Of a DNA stretch of 64,000 bases, positions 36,721 through 48,788 are shown piece by piece. The stretch lies in contig JXTC01000017.1 in the NCBI GenBank assembly GCA_002914845.1, forward strand, positions 1,653,560-1,717,559, given 5' to 3'. The stretch comes from Trema orientale. Its lineage: Eukaryota; Streptophyta; Magnoliopsida; Rosales; Cannabaceae. A model generated the notes under the pieces. The model saw only the letters and a list, made by a program, of their open reading frames with translations. It was not told the origin of the DNA and made no database searches. Position numbers and translations under genes: made by a program. Numbering within the stretch: position 1 is the first letter of the stretch; the number at the start of each line of letters is the position of its first letter.

Positions 36721-39566
36721 TTACATTGGTAAGAGTAGATTGGAGAATAACCGTTGCAGCTGATAAACAAGAAAGCTCAGGATCATAACATTACTTGGAT
36801 ACGGAGCAAACTTCTGGCCTGAACTGCATGGGAGGCTGCTTCCACTGTAGCACCCTTTCCTCTGCTTTATCCCCAAGCCGCGATTTTCGAGAACAAATGT
36901 GGAGTTTGTTTGTCCAGTGCTGAACAGAACACACCAGAAGAAGGGCCCTTTATGTACTCCAACCATGCCTACCCCGATCTCTGAATGCGATTTGTTTTGA
37001 AGAACAGATAAACCCCTTTTGTCTCGGACTAGAACTTGTGAAAAGGCTAGGGACGGCTCAAGATATTTATGTTGACAACCAACAATGCGGCCAGTGATGG
37101 TGCCGAAAGTCGGTAGCTCCACGCCACAATTTGGGGCAAAAATTTCAGTGAAGTCATCTTCTGATGGTTTGCAGTTTACAGTGTTGTTGCTTGTGCAGTT
37201 GCTCTTGCATGATTCAACGTATTGCAAGGCCATGCAACCAAGCCCAGGACTATCGGTTAATTTTGGTAGCTTATGGGCTGTTCGGTTGTTGTTGATTATG
37301 TTGACAATGTCATTTGCCGGGTTTCCTGAGAATGTAACAATGAAAGCCAGAATATATCAAAAATTCAAAATGCTAATATATTACCATTTAAAAGGAAATG
37401 AATATGGAAGTTCATGTTTGACTGTAACATTCATACTGATGATTCTTTCTTTTTGAGCTCAAGAAGTTCATCACCTCATATCCATTCTCTATGTACATGT
37501 GCTCTTCTCAAAAGAAAAAAGAAAAGGAAAATTTATCCTGTATGAACAAATGAAAGAAAGTTCAAAGAAAACAACATCAATCTGGACATCACTTATCTGA
37601 ATGATTGACACCTGAACAATTGGATAATGTTGACAAAGTATGGGAAGTTCCCTCAAGTGACCGAAAAAAAAAGTGGGATTTTAAAGAATGTAGGGAGCAA
37701 AACTGCAAAAAGTAAGCCTAATGCATTCATTTTAAATGGAGTTAGAGGTAAAGAGCTTTAATGTTGTTGAGAAGAAGTAGCTTTCAAAATGACATTCCGA
37801 CGACTGAGGAATACGCTATATGAGGGTAACAGAAAAATTGACTGTTGAGTGCGAACAAAGTCCCACATTGGCAAAACATGGGATCAGAATGAATTTATAA
37901 GAAATTGGGCTACTCCACTCAATAAGTTGACCCTTTGAGATAGAAACCCAATCCCTTATGAGGAATCATGGCGCAACAAGTGGTGACGGAATAGATCATC
38001 ATTTGGGACCATGGTACTTTGTTCAAAGCAGAGATTGTTTGCACTAATATGGGATGAGAACGGATTTATAATGATTGAGCTACTCCACTCAATAAGTTGA
38101 CTTTTTGAGATGGAACCCCAACCCCTTATAAGGAAACCATGGCGCAACATTGACAATGAAAGTAAGAACATATCTCTAATCCAAAATTCTAACATATAAC
38201 TGTTTGAAACGAAATGATTAAGGAAGTTCATGCTTGTCTATAACAGCCATACTCATGATTCTTTCTTCAGATTAAAGAAAACGAAATCAATGAGGATTAT
38301 CAGAATGACCACCGAATGTTTGTCAAGACATTCCCTTTTAGTTTTGTTCTACGTCCAAGTAGCTCTCAAGATGACATTTCAACAATTTAAGAATACACTG
38401 TGGGTAGGGTAAGTGAAATATTAACAAGGAGGACATTCAACTAAATATAATAAGTTCGTAAATTGTAATGAATCCCTCATTAACACCCATGGTTAAAAAG
38501 TATGGCCTTGGTGACTTGAGGAAGTTAAGGGTGGTAAAGCTCAGAACTATCACTATATTCCCAATAAGGAAGAGCAGCATATTTATATGGGAAGGGGATG
38601 CTCACTCAAAATATATAGATTTATAGCTCTATTGGTATAAAAAGAAGGAAAAATGTTGTAAAAAAGTCTTTTTACACTATTGACTGCCTGGTTTTGTAAT
38701 TCAATTCACAGTTACACAAATCCTGATACATGGCCTGGTATTAGGGAAGTTGGCTAAGATTAAGTTGTCTAAAGCAAAATAAGACTTTCCAACAAAGAAA
38801 TCCACCTCTAACTACAGATATGGTGCCGAAAATAGACCTGTGTTATCTCACCCGTCAAATTGAATAACCAAAAGTAATGTCTACTTACATAATATGGATA
38901 AGATGAAGTTTTTGGAGCAAATATTTAGAAGCAGAACTACTGAAACTATCTCAAAATAACAGGCCAATACCAACTAGCGTGCTACGTTAAACTATTTAAA
39001 GGACAAGTTAGAGGAAAGGAGCAGCGATTTAGTGATTTTAAAGGTCAAAATAGCATCTTGTATATGGTTCAGTCATTGTCTTTCTAACTACAACTTGTTT
39101 CAAACAAATATTCCACAAATCCTTTGAAATCAATTAACAGGCTCTTCCTACAGGATTGAAGTTTACATGCATCATTCAACGAAAAATAAAAAAAAGCAAC
39201 TGTAATTCAAGTGACTGTGGACTAATAACAGATAGTACTCATCTACATTTAGAAACTAAACAACAAAATTATAAACCACAGAGTAAACTTATTTCACTTC
39301 TAACAATACATATAACATAAATCTCATAAAAATATATGCATAAAAGAAAGGGGAAAAACTACAGAAAGCCAACAAAAAAAAAAAATTTATATAAATAGTG
39401 ACCAAGCTCTTAAAAATTTTAAGAAAAGAAAGTTAAAGATGCTATAGTATCATCTGAAGATAAATAAAAGAAAAATTTTAGTACCATGGTCCTTGGAGCA
39501 AACAAGAGCTGCCAGCAAAAGTTGAGAAAGAAGGAAGCAACAAGAGCAAGAAAGCTTCTTCAACAT
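36721..39566 (-). CDS. Secreted, probably GPI-anchored cysteine-rich protein (At3g18050/At5g19230-like)
   Basis: Function unknown; expected at the outer face of the plasma membrane. Two exons: 39566-39485 (82 nt) and 37325-36721 (605 nt), joined in phase 1 across a 2.16-kb GT-AG intron, giving 228 aa. Exon 1 encodes a signal peptide (MLKKLSCSCC then a Leu-rich core, cleavage expected near LVCS). The mature part starts GNPANDIVNIINNNRTAHKL, a hallmark I remember from plant uncharacterised GPI-anchored proteins, followed by PGLGCMALQY, EDDFTEIFAPNCGVELPTFG and FFWCVLFSTG. Nine Cys and sequons NCT, NNT, NKS and NST are visible. A hydrophobic C-terminal tail (VMILSFLVYQL...) fits a GPI signal, though the last residues are only moderately hydrophobic. 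Divergent from CPN10, start codons 1.06 kb apart. Confidence 0.85.
37337..38412. repeat. Segmental and LTR-like duplications inside the GPI-gene intron
   Basis: Two layers. (a) 37880-37978 and 38051-38149 are direct repeats of ~99 bp sharing GCTACTCCACTCAATAAGTTGA and CATGGCGCAACA; with the preceding AAAGTCCCACATTGG this looks like LTR- or TRIM-type sequence. (b) The intron sequence from about 37337, which starts next to the acceptor of exon 2, is repeated in diverged form from about 38155 (shared GGAAGTTCATG..TGT, CTCATGATTCTTTCTT, AAGTAGCT.TCAA.ATGACATT). Confidence 0.65.
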
Positions 39567-39999
39567 TGTACACTCCACAACTCTCACAACCCAAATGTGA
39601 GCAGAACAAGAAAAAAGGGTTTTTGATTTAAGAAAAGGGAAAGAAACTAAGAACTTAGAAAAGGGTCTTTGTTTTTTTTTTTTTTTTTTTTTTAAATTGT
39701 AGTTTGCAGGTGGGAATGGAGAACTAGAGAAAAGAAAAGAAAAGAAGAGAAGAAAAATTTTCCAGGGAAAAAGTGAGTGAAGGGAGGAAAAGTGGGTTAC
39801 AACTTAGTAGTGTGATTAAGTGTTGCAGAGTTTAAGGAGAAGAAAATGAGTGGTGGTGGTGGTGGTCCCTGGTAGCCGTTGTGTGTTGTCCCTTTGGATT
39901 TCTTTAACTTAAAAAAATGGACCTCGTTTCAACACCATGTGTGGAATTTTGACGCCTTTTTCTCTCTCAAAAATTTCGTCTACTTTTCCAACAGGAAAA

Positions 40000-40377
40000 A
40001 AACGACGATAATAGAGCATAAACGACGATTAAAATTGAAAAATGGTGTAGTTCAGAAAGACAAAAAAGAATTCAAAAATAATGGAAATTCACTACGACAA
40101 ACTGCTAATGATGTATTATGACTTAATGAGAAACGACAAGTGGAAGACAAAAGGTCCGACAATTTGTAAACCAAGATCATAAAAACGACGAGAAAAACCT
40201 ATAAAGGTCAAAAAACGACAATGAACCCTAAAACGACGAATAATTGACAAACGACTATATTAATCATAAATGATGACCAAACGAAAAACGACAATGTTAA
40301 CACGACCCACAATATCTTAAAATTTAAAAAACAAAACGACCCAAAAGTGAAAAATCAATTTGACAAAATTCAAACGA
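40000..40377. promoter_or_regulatory. Cluster of ten AAACGAC motifs in the divergent promoter
   Basis: AAACGAC occurs at 40000, 40020, 40131, 40183, 40213, 40231, 40249, 40286, 40334 and 40371, all on the plus strand, irregularly spaced, plus degenerate forms (ACGACCC, AAACGCC). It lies between the GPI-protein gene (start 39566) and CPN10 (start 40625). The motif count is read directly; any regulatory meaning is inference. Confidence 0.5.
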
Positions 40378-40461
40378 CAGAAACATTTGAAAACGCCAAC
40401 TTGAATAATTACTGAAAATTAGATCCACACCATGAAGGAGAAGAAAATGACGAAATCGTGG

Positions 40462-40479
40462 GAACTCTCTAGAACTCTC
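40462..40479 (+). promoter_or_regulatory. Heat-shock-element-like site upstream of CPN10
   Basis: GAACTCTCTAGAACTCTC places GAA / CTC / GAA / CTC blocks at 5-bp spacing, i.e. nGAAnnTTCnnGAAnnTTC with TTC replaced by CTC. It is about 150 bp upstream of the CPN10 ATG. Heat-inducible chaperonin genes often use such sites; here each TTC half has a mismatch. Confidence 0.35.
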
Positions 40480-40484
40480 GGTCT

Positions 40485-40509
40485 CACGTGCCACCTTATC
40501 TCACACGTG
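40485..40509 (+). promoter_or_regulatory. Two G-boxes (CACGTG) upstream of CPN10
   Basis: CACGTG at 40485-40490 and 40504-40509, both followed by CCA, 19 bp apart and 116-140 bp before the start codon. CACGTG is the core bound by plant bZIP and bHLH factors in light- and ABA-responsive promoters. Confidence 0.5.
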
Positions 40510-40624
40510 CCAATAATTTTCTCTATGCTAAAACGCATTACCCACTTCCGGAGCTTCCAATCCAAAAGTACCAAAAACCCAAAAACATTCTGCTCTTCTT
40601 CAATTCTCTTTTAAGGTTTCATCC

Positions 40625-43600
40625 ATGGCGATGGCCTCCACTTTCGTCACTATCCCTAAACCCTTCCTCTGCAAACCCACCTCTCCTTCCCTCTCTAACC
40701 ACAAACTTCTTCCAGGTAACTCCCTCCATTTCTTCTTCAATGCATTTTTCTTAAATATTTTCTATTTTTTTTATCAATTTTATTTTGTCGTCTTTCTTTT
40801 ATTTATTTATTTATTTTTAATGGTTTTCCTCAGGTTTGCGAAGAAACTCTCTGACAGTGTGTGCAGTTTCAAAGAAATGGGAACCCACTAAGGTATGAGT
40901 GTACTTTATCCATTTCATATAACTTATCCACCAAAATTCAGTGTGTGTGTGTATATATATACATACATACATACATATTTGCATGTTTAAATGGTTTTTA
41001 TGGTGAAATTTGTGGTTTATGGAAGCTTTTGGGTGAAAAATGAAGTGGGTTTTGTTTATTCTGTGATTTTAATTTGTGGGTTGCAGGTTGTTCCCCAAGC
41101 TGATAGAGTCCTTGTTCGTCTTGAGGAACTCTCTGAGGTACTCATCACTGGTTCTGTCATTTCATACCAATATTTGTTATGAATTTCTTTTTCTTTCTTT
41201 TTTGTTAATGATAAATTTCGAGTGTCAACCACTGAGGTCTATTTTTTTCAGTTCAGTGTTTGAGCTTAGGAATGTCAAACTGATGGAAAGTACTCTTTGC
41301 ATAATGTACATTGCTAAATGATTTGTTTTATATCTGTTTATTTATTTGTTTAAGTGAAAATTAGTGTTAGAAATCTTGGCGAGATATTGCTTGAGATAAT
41401 CTCCACTATTACTTGTACATTTTAAAAGATAAAAAAGGTTACCAATCAAACCCTAAGGTTTTGTGTTAATGTACATTTCTAAATGAATTGGTCTGTTTGT
41501 GATCGACCTGGATTATAGTTAACAAGGCTGGTATATGAGCTTCCTCACTGTTGATATTCCCTTAAAGTCTTCTTTCTGAGATTTCCTACCGCTTTCTTGC
41601 ATTTTAACTGTCAAAAGCCTGAATAAAGCTGTCAGGATTTGAAACCATCAAAAACTTGAAAACTTTTGTTTGTGAACCTTCATGTTAGTTTAGTTTGTAC
41701 TTTCTATTCAATTTCCAGTAATCTGCTTGTTCTTATATTACATAAATATCCTTCTGCTAGCATCTCATGAGCAGTTGAGTTGAATTGCTAGATTGTGACA
41801 TCAATTGGAATAAACAATTAATAATCTCATGCTAGCTTTCTCATTTTTGTGATTACTCCTATTCGTTATATGTCCTCATCGAAAGATTTTTAAGGGAAAT
41901 AAAGTTAAAGAGGTATTACATTTCAATTTTCATCAACTACTATTTATGTTTTAGTACTCCTGTTGAAATGTATTTTCTGATATCTTTAGAATATGACTTA
42001 ATAACTGTTACAGTTATGTGACACTTGAATTTCGGGCCATATGTTTAATTGTTTGTTATCTGTAGGCTTTATTAAAGTAACACATCCATAGACTTAGTTA
42101 AAAGCAAAATAAAATAGAATGAGGGTGCTTCTTAAATTATTAGGTTTTTTTTATGTTTTCTCTTCTAGAGGGCTGCTTATGCTTTCTTCTCCATCAAATG
42201 GATTATACGTCCACAAGATTTACATAATTCTACAGTTTAGAAAGTCATACTTACATGAATTATCTGTTTTGATCCATAATTGATAAATTTTTATGTTCCA
42301 CAGAAATCAGCTGGTGGAGTTCTGCTGCCCAAATCAGCTGTCAAATTTGAGCGGTATCTCATGGGGGAAGTGAGCAAAGTTCTAACCTTTCTATTGTCTT
42401 GTGAATGCATTTTTTTTTTTCTGTGTTTTTGCAATCGGATTTTGTATTGGTACATATGACTACATTTCAAGTTATGTGAAACTTAAAACATAAAACATTT
42501 TTTTTTTTAAATTTTACCAATAAGTGTAAAAGGTCATATAGTCAAACCATACAAGAATATTTCACATCTGATTCTTTATCTATCGTATGTCTCTTCTTCC
42601 AGTACTCGGCATAATCTCTATCTTGGACTCTCTTATTAACAGTTCAATAAGTAAACATTTGTTTCTTTTGGCAAGCATACAGTGCTTGAATAGTATGTCT
42701 CTAAAGAGTGCCACTATGGAACTCTGTTCTGTCTCTGCAGAGCCCCAAAGCATTAATCGTCCATAAAATAGATTAAGAATCTTAGAAAAGCTTTTGACAG
42801 TTGTTGTATATGCCTTAGATTCTCTCTGTTGGTGCTGAGGTTGGGGAAGTGAAGGCCGGAACAAAGGTGGGAATTCTACATATCCAACGTGATAAATTCC
42901 TTTGCTGAAGAGTTATTGGCTCATAATCTTGATGGAGTAAATGTTTATCCTTTTGCAGGTTCTTTTTTCAGACATAAATGCTTATGAGGTAAAAATGCTA
43001 ATATGGAATGAAGTTTTAATGTAGCCCTTTGTAATTTCCAGTTCAAGACATCGTTCATCATGATTTCTTTCATTTTCATTTCAAATCCCAATAATTTTAG
43101 TCGTAACCCTAAGAAGCTAGTAAAACGTGGTTTTGCTCCCACTTGGTATGAACTTCCATTCGGAAGGCCACCTACCTAGTGAATAACTACGAGTTTTCCT
43201 AAAGGTTATAGGGTATGCTGTTGTTCCAGTCCCTAATTTTTGAACATGTCCCAACTAAGCGGGTTTGGGGGGTTTCTTGGACATCAATATATGCATACAT
43301 CTCTCTGTATTTGTATAGCCATGGAATTCCATTCTCAAGAACCTATTTGGCAGATAATCAAAATTTCCATGCTTTGCAAAGATTGTAGGTTTTGGTGGTG
43401 GCTCCACCTCCAGTTTTGAACTTGAGCCTGCAAAGTGGGTTTCTGGGATATTATTCGAAACATGCCACATGTATATATATTCATCTAACCATGATACTTA
43501 GCAGCAGACTGAGAGTCATGACTGTACCACTTTATTTTTCTCATCTTCTCATATCAGTTCTGCATAGGATTGCTCCATTATTCTATCTTTATAATGATTA

Positions 43601-43702
43601 TTATTGTTATTGAATTTGTTTGTGTATATTCAGGTCGATTTGGGAACGGACACACGGCATTGTTTCTGCAAAGAGAGTGATTTATTGGCTGTGGTTGAAT
43701 AG
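40625..43702 (+). CDS. CPN10: Chloroplast 10-kDa co-chaperonin (GroES-like)
   Basis: Co-chaperonin that caps the plastid Cpn60 folding chamber. Seven exons: 40625-40715, 40834-40892, 41087-41137, 42304-42369, 42819-42866, 42959-42988, 43634-43702; all GT-AG and in frame, 414 nt, 137 aa. The N-terminal ~40 residues (Ser/Thr/Pro/Lys-rich, few acidic) form a plastid transit peptide, with CAVSKKWEPTK near the likely cleavage region. The mature part has a single GroES domain: VVPQADRVLVRLEEL, mobile-loop region KSAGGVLLPKSAVKFERY, VGEVKAGTKVLFS and the terminal ESDLLAVVE. One GroES domain separates it from the ~20-kDa two-domain CPN20, and the transit peptide from mitochondrial CPN10. The first ATG is chosen; the second (codon 3) is also possible. 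Best match by memory is Arabidopsis At2g44650 (139 aa). Confidence 0.95.
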
Positions 43703-45041
43703 GTTATGAGCTTCTCTCGTGGATTACAATGTCGGATTGCCATTATATGTTTTTTCTCGGAACTTGACATAGAAGTAGTCGGTCAAATGAAACCAGTTCA
43801 CAGGTTTCATGGAATTTTTAGTTTTCATTTACATCATTGTTGTATTTGCTTTGCTACCTAGACTGACATTAAATGATTGAAACGGAGATTTTGGAAGGTA
43901 TGCAATCGGATTAAAAAAAAATGGTTAGTTATATTAATATTCCTGAATTATACCTGTTGTATCATTTTGGTCCCAGACTTGAGAATTTTCAATTTACATT
44001 GTAGATTATCTTAAATTATGCATTTGTTGTTGCAATAGCTTTTTTGTCACAAATTGTTGGAATTTTTATCAACAATGAGTCATGTCCAAAGCATAGTTTG
44101 TTAACTATGATTGAGAATAAGATTTTAAATTTTCAACTTTCGTAGTAACCATCATGAATAATAATTATTACAATAATGATCTTTTTGTTACAAATTGCTA
44201 AATTTTTAAGAGAAATGAATACTGAGCAAAGCACATAGTTTGATAAATTGATAATTATGGTTGAGAACGATACTCTTTTTGATGAATTGATAATTATGGT
44301 CGAGATGATAATTATGGTCGAGAACAAGACTCTTACGTCAAGAGCCAAATAATATGTAATTATATACTTTGCATATGATTGTCTCATGTTAGAATATGAA
44401 CTTATGACAAATGGGTCATCGTTACAATAATTGCATAATTTCAGGTAATTCGTTGTACAAGTTAAAAATTGGGGGAATGGGAGGGCACATTGGCACGGCG
44501 GGGAAAATATGGGGTCTATATTTCTATAATTAACTTTTAGAAAAAAAATTAAAGTTGTGATCCTTTTTTATTGTTATTGTTATTATTATTATTATTAGGG
44601 ATAATTGGAAAAAAAAAGTTTCCTAAAGTATGGTCTTTCTGCAATTTTAACCATATCTTTTGGTTTGTATAAGTTATACCTTCACATTTCAAGAAAAAGT
44701 AGGAAACTAATACTCAGAATTAAATAACATCAAAATATTTAAACAACTAAATAGCTACTTTCTATAAGTACAAAAAATGTATATATGAATCTTAATCATT
44801 TCTCCGTAGTTGAAAAAAACTCAACTCCGACAAGGTAAAACACAAGTAATTCTCTAAGAGTGAATCAAGGTAGCGAAATTCATCTTCAGTAAATCAATTA
44901 TCATCAGTCAAATACGATCTTTCCAACAAATCAGGAAACAACGATGACTACTAGAGGACAAAGTAACAAACTCATCATCTAAAATATCAGTAATCACATC
45001 TGATGACTCCAAAGGCGTCGATGGAGCACGAGATACTAGTG
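43703..45041. other. Intergenic DNA downstream of CPN10
   Basis: AT-rich. Around 44230-44330 the phrase TGATAATTATGG(T/C)(T/C)GAGA occurs three times. No gene recognised. Confidence 0.45.
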
Positions 45042-46343
45042 TGTGATAATTCTATAAAAATAGAGCTATTTGTGCTATTTTATTTATTATAATGTGAGTC
45101 TTTTGGACATTTTTAGTTTAGTTTTTAGATAATTTAACTTATTTTATTTTTAATTTAATTTAATTATAAAGATTTAATTTTATTGAATTTTCATTTATTT
45201 TTAAATTTAATTTTAGTTTAGTAATTTATTTATCTTAAATTTTAGTACTTAGATTTAAGTTATTTTACTTTTAAAATTCTGATTTAGTTCTGTTGTTATC
45301 TTATTTAATTAAAAAAAAAAAAGAGGAAAACAATTTGGAATAATGAAGACCAAACTTGTGGCTATGATTGAGAAGAGAATAAGTGATCTGTGCCATTCAT
45401 CTAATTCCGAAATAAATTTGGTACGTGTGTGGAATTCACTAGAGGCTGGTGCTTGCATGCATCAGCGTCCATTTTAGGCTGGGTCTGATTTGGTGCTGCC
45501 CAAGATAAGTACACCCAATTTTGGAGACAATTATTCTTCGCCACCGCAGCTTATGAATTTCAACTTTTCTGGCGTCCTATCATATGCGAGATAAGTGCCA
45601 AGCTTAGGTTGTTACGACGCACTAGATTATACGCCAAGTATTAGATTTTGAATTTAAAATATAAGAAAGAGAAAAAAGAAAGAAAAAAAAATTACCACAT
45701 CATCCAGCCAATCAAATTATTTCTAAAAAAATGTGAAAATTTGGAGAACACTCCAAAATTAGCTATAAAAAGGCCAATAAGGAAGAAAATAAATATACAC
45801 CAATTTTGAGGAAAAAAATTCTACTTTTTCAAGAGAAAGAGTTGTGATATAAGTTCGAGGCTAGGTTAGGTTTCAGCGAGGCTAGAGAGGATCTTAGTTG
45901 TTTAGTTTTTCTATTTTTCGATTGTCAAATTCTTTAAAATTTAATGTTTGATTCAATAGTGGAATTCTTAAAATGTTCAATATTATTCTCTCGGAAGGCC
46001 CAGATCGCATCTTCTCCTCTCAATTACAGCCACGAGTTTGGTCTTCTTTTTTCTGAATTATTGACCTTTTTTTTAATTAAATAAGATAACAACAAAACTA
46101 AATCAAAATTTTAAAACTAAAATAACTTAAATCTAAATACTAAAATTTGAGATAAATACATTACTAAACTAAAGTTAAAATTTAAAATAAATTAAAATTC
46201 AATAAAATTAAATCTAAATAAATAAATTAAATTAAAAATAAAATAGCTTAAATTATTCAAATACTAAACTAAAAATACCTAAAAGGCTCACATTATAATA
46301 AATAAAACAGAACAAATAACTCTATTTTCATAGAGTTATCACA
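45042..46343. mobile_element. 1.3-kb fold-back element with ~350-bp inverted arms
   Basis: The left arm 45042-45394 and right arm 45998-46343 are inverted copies, roughly 85% alike by eye. Both start TGTGATAA(T/C)TCTAT(A/G)AAAATAGAG and run inward through TTTATTTATTATAATGTGAG, an A/T-rich middle and ACCAAACT.GTGGCT to GATCTG.GCC. The ~600-bp centre is less AT-rich in its first part and contains no obvious coding frame. No target duplication could be found, so superfamily and exact ends are open. Confidence 0.75.
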
Positions 46344-46409
46344 ACCTAAATATGAAATTTTGCTAGTGCTAAGAAAAAAAAATTTAAACACCTAAATATG
46401 ACTCAATCC

Positions 46410-46880
46410 AACTCAATATATAGAATTTCAACTCAAATGTCAGTTTAACCTCATAGTAAAATTCTTAAGTGTGTATAAATAGTTACATTTAATCATTTGC
46501 AACCCGGATAAGTTTACAGTTTATGTAATCAAGTAATATATGTAAGATCTCTAAACGGTAAATAAACTTCATAAGCCTGTTTTTTATAACACTCTCCACC
46601 AATGTAGATCAACATTGCACCGAAGATCATTAGGACTTATTTAAGCTTGTAACTCAATATATAGAATTTCAACTCAAATGTCAGTTTAACCTCATATAAA
46701 ATTCTTGAGTGTATGTATAAATATTTACGTTTAATCATTTGCAACTTGAATCAGTTTATGCAATCAAGTAATATATGTAGATCTCTAAACGATAAATAAA
46801 CTTCATAAATGTAGACCTCTCCACCAATATAGAATAATATTGTACCAAACATCATTAGGACTTTATTTGAGCTTGTAATA
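46410..46880. repeat. Tandem duplication, ~240-bp unit
   Basis: 46410-46650 is repeated as 46651-46880, starting ACTCAATATATAGAATTTCA and sharing GTCAGTTTAACCTCATA, TTTAATCATTTGCAAC, CAAGTAATATATGTA and CATTAGGACTT. A few small indels separate the copies. Confidence 0.8.
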
Positions 46881-47589
46881 TATGACTAAGATAGCTGTAG
46901 GATAAGTAAGTTTTGTATAGCTCAAATCACCTTAAGTACACGACTTATTCTCGGATCTTTGTAAAACTTCACTTATACATTCCAAGTAATACTCCCAAAC
47001 TTATTCTCCATTTTCTTCTATGCTCTATTTTCTCTCTTTTTTTTTTTTTTTTTTGCCCTTTTTTTGTTTTTTTTTTGTTTTTTTTGAACTACTATAACTG
47101 ATGATTTTTATTATTTTTTTTTCTTCACACAAGGGTTTTAGTATTTTTTTTTCTTTTTTCTTTTCTGCCTCAAAAAGATCTTTCAAAACACCACCCTTCC
47201 TCCTATAATATCACATAACTTAAAATATATTCAACAAAGATCACATGTGCTTGTGGGTGTAGGATAAAAAAAGTTTGAAGAAACACCTGTGGAAAAAAAA
47301 AAAAAAAAAGGCAAAACAAGAGACTCAAATTTATCTCAATAAGAAAATAAATTTGCCACATTAAAAACTGGACTAATAGATATATTTGATAGCAAATCAA
47401 TTAAAATAAACATTGGATCCAAGCCTACAGAAAATAAGATAAGGTCCAATTATTCTAGCACGCAACTTTTTAATATCATTTTTGGGACAACATTCATGAG
47501 AAAATAGGTACCAAAGGGGAATATGATATAGGACAACTTAAGCCTAGGGACACTATCAGGACCCAAGCCATCGCAACCCTAGTTGACTT
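46881..47589. other. AT-rich intergenic DNA with T runs
   Basis: Long T-rich tracts at 47035-47090 and 47116-47165 and an A run near 47293. No gene seen. Confidence 0.45.
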
Positions 47590-47780
47590 GGGTCCTGTTT
47601 GGCACAGCTTTCAAAGATCTTTTAGGGCTCAAAAGATCTTTTAAGATTATTTGGATGAATTTTTAGAAGATCTTTTTGTATCCAAAAGATCTTTTTAAAG
47701 AAGCATGGACCTACCATCTTTTTTTGGAAGATCTTTTTATACTTTTACTTCCAGAAGTAAAAGCTATCCCAAACAGGCCC
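47590..47780. mobile_element. hAT-like MITE
   Basis: Terminal inverted repeats GGGTCCTGTTTGGCACAGCTTT and (right complement) GGGCCTGTTTGGGATAGCTTTT; interior rich in AAAGATCTTTT palindromes. The ends resemble hAT MITEs; the 8-bp target duplication is not intact. Confidence 0.65.
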
Positions 47781-48788
47781 TTGATATAGTTACTTTTTGT
47801 TTTTTTAGTTATCTATCACTTAATTTCCCACTTTCTTATTAACCTATTTGCTATTTTCTAAAAGCCTTTTTATTTGAATGGGAATTGTATTTGTTTCCCA
47901 TCTTGATAAGTTTCTTATTTTCAGGCACATGTTTAACTATTAAAATGCATGTTCTCTTTGATGTAATCATTTTTTTTTTTTACATTAATAATATTATTTG
48001 AGAGATACAATTTTTCTTATCCTTTTCAATTGAGATTTCAAATGGGTTCGGCCATCAATTAGACATAACAGCACGACACGAAAAAAATTTGTGTCAAGTA
48101 CGTCACAACACAAGATATTGGTTCATGCTGAGCTCATATTTTTAGGCAATATGGACCGATACGGCTCAATACAATATTCGGCACAAGTACCACACTAGAT
48201 ACTTCAAACTATTAAATGATTGCTTTCGGATAATATGACAAATAAATAATACATTTATCTAATACTAAATGGGACAAATGGCTAAAGGAAAATTAATGTT
48301 AAGTCTCACACCTAAATTGATATCAATAGATTTGTTCTTTTTATAGGAATATATATTGATTAGCTATTAAAATTTGGCAATCAATTCTTATTTGGGCTTA
48401 TTGTGCCTAGTGCATGTATCTATGGCTTGTGTCGGGCGTAAAGTATTCAAATTTGGATCAGTGCGTGCACAATACAAAAGACCAAGGATTTCAATTATCG
48501 TAAGATAGACCATGTCATTTCCACTTCAAAAGAAGTGAAGCCATATTATTTCCACTTTGAAAGACCAGAGATTTCAGTGCTTGCAATGATATCTTCATTA
48601 CCAAGGATGGATTGACACTAATTATTAAAACTTAAACAATAGAATCTCAATTATAACAATTAGCATAGCCATGTGAACCATTGTTCCATTGATTTTAAAT
48701 AATAACCCAAAAGACACATTTTTTACTTCATTACCAATATGGGACTTTTGAAGTTCTCATTTTTCTTCTAAATCCCAATAAATGTCCA

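Noticed and set aside
40631-43702. Mitochondrial or 20-kDa chaperonin for the CPN10 gene
   Set aside because: There is a single GroES domain (not the double CPN20) and an N-terminal plastid-type transit peptide; the mature sequence matches the plastid Cpn10 pattern.
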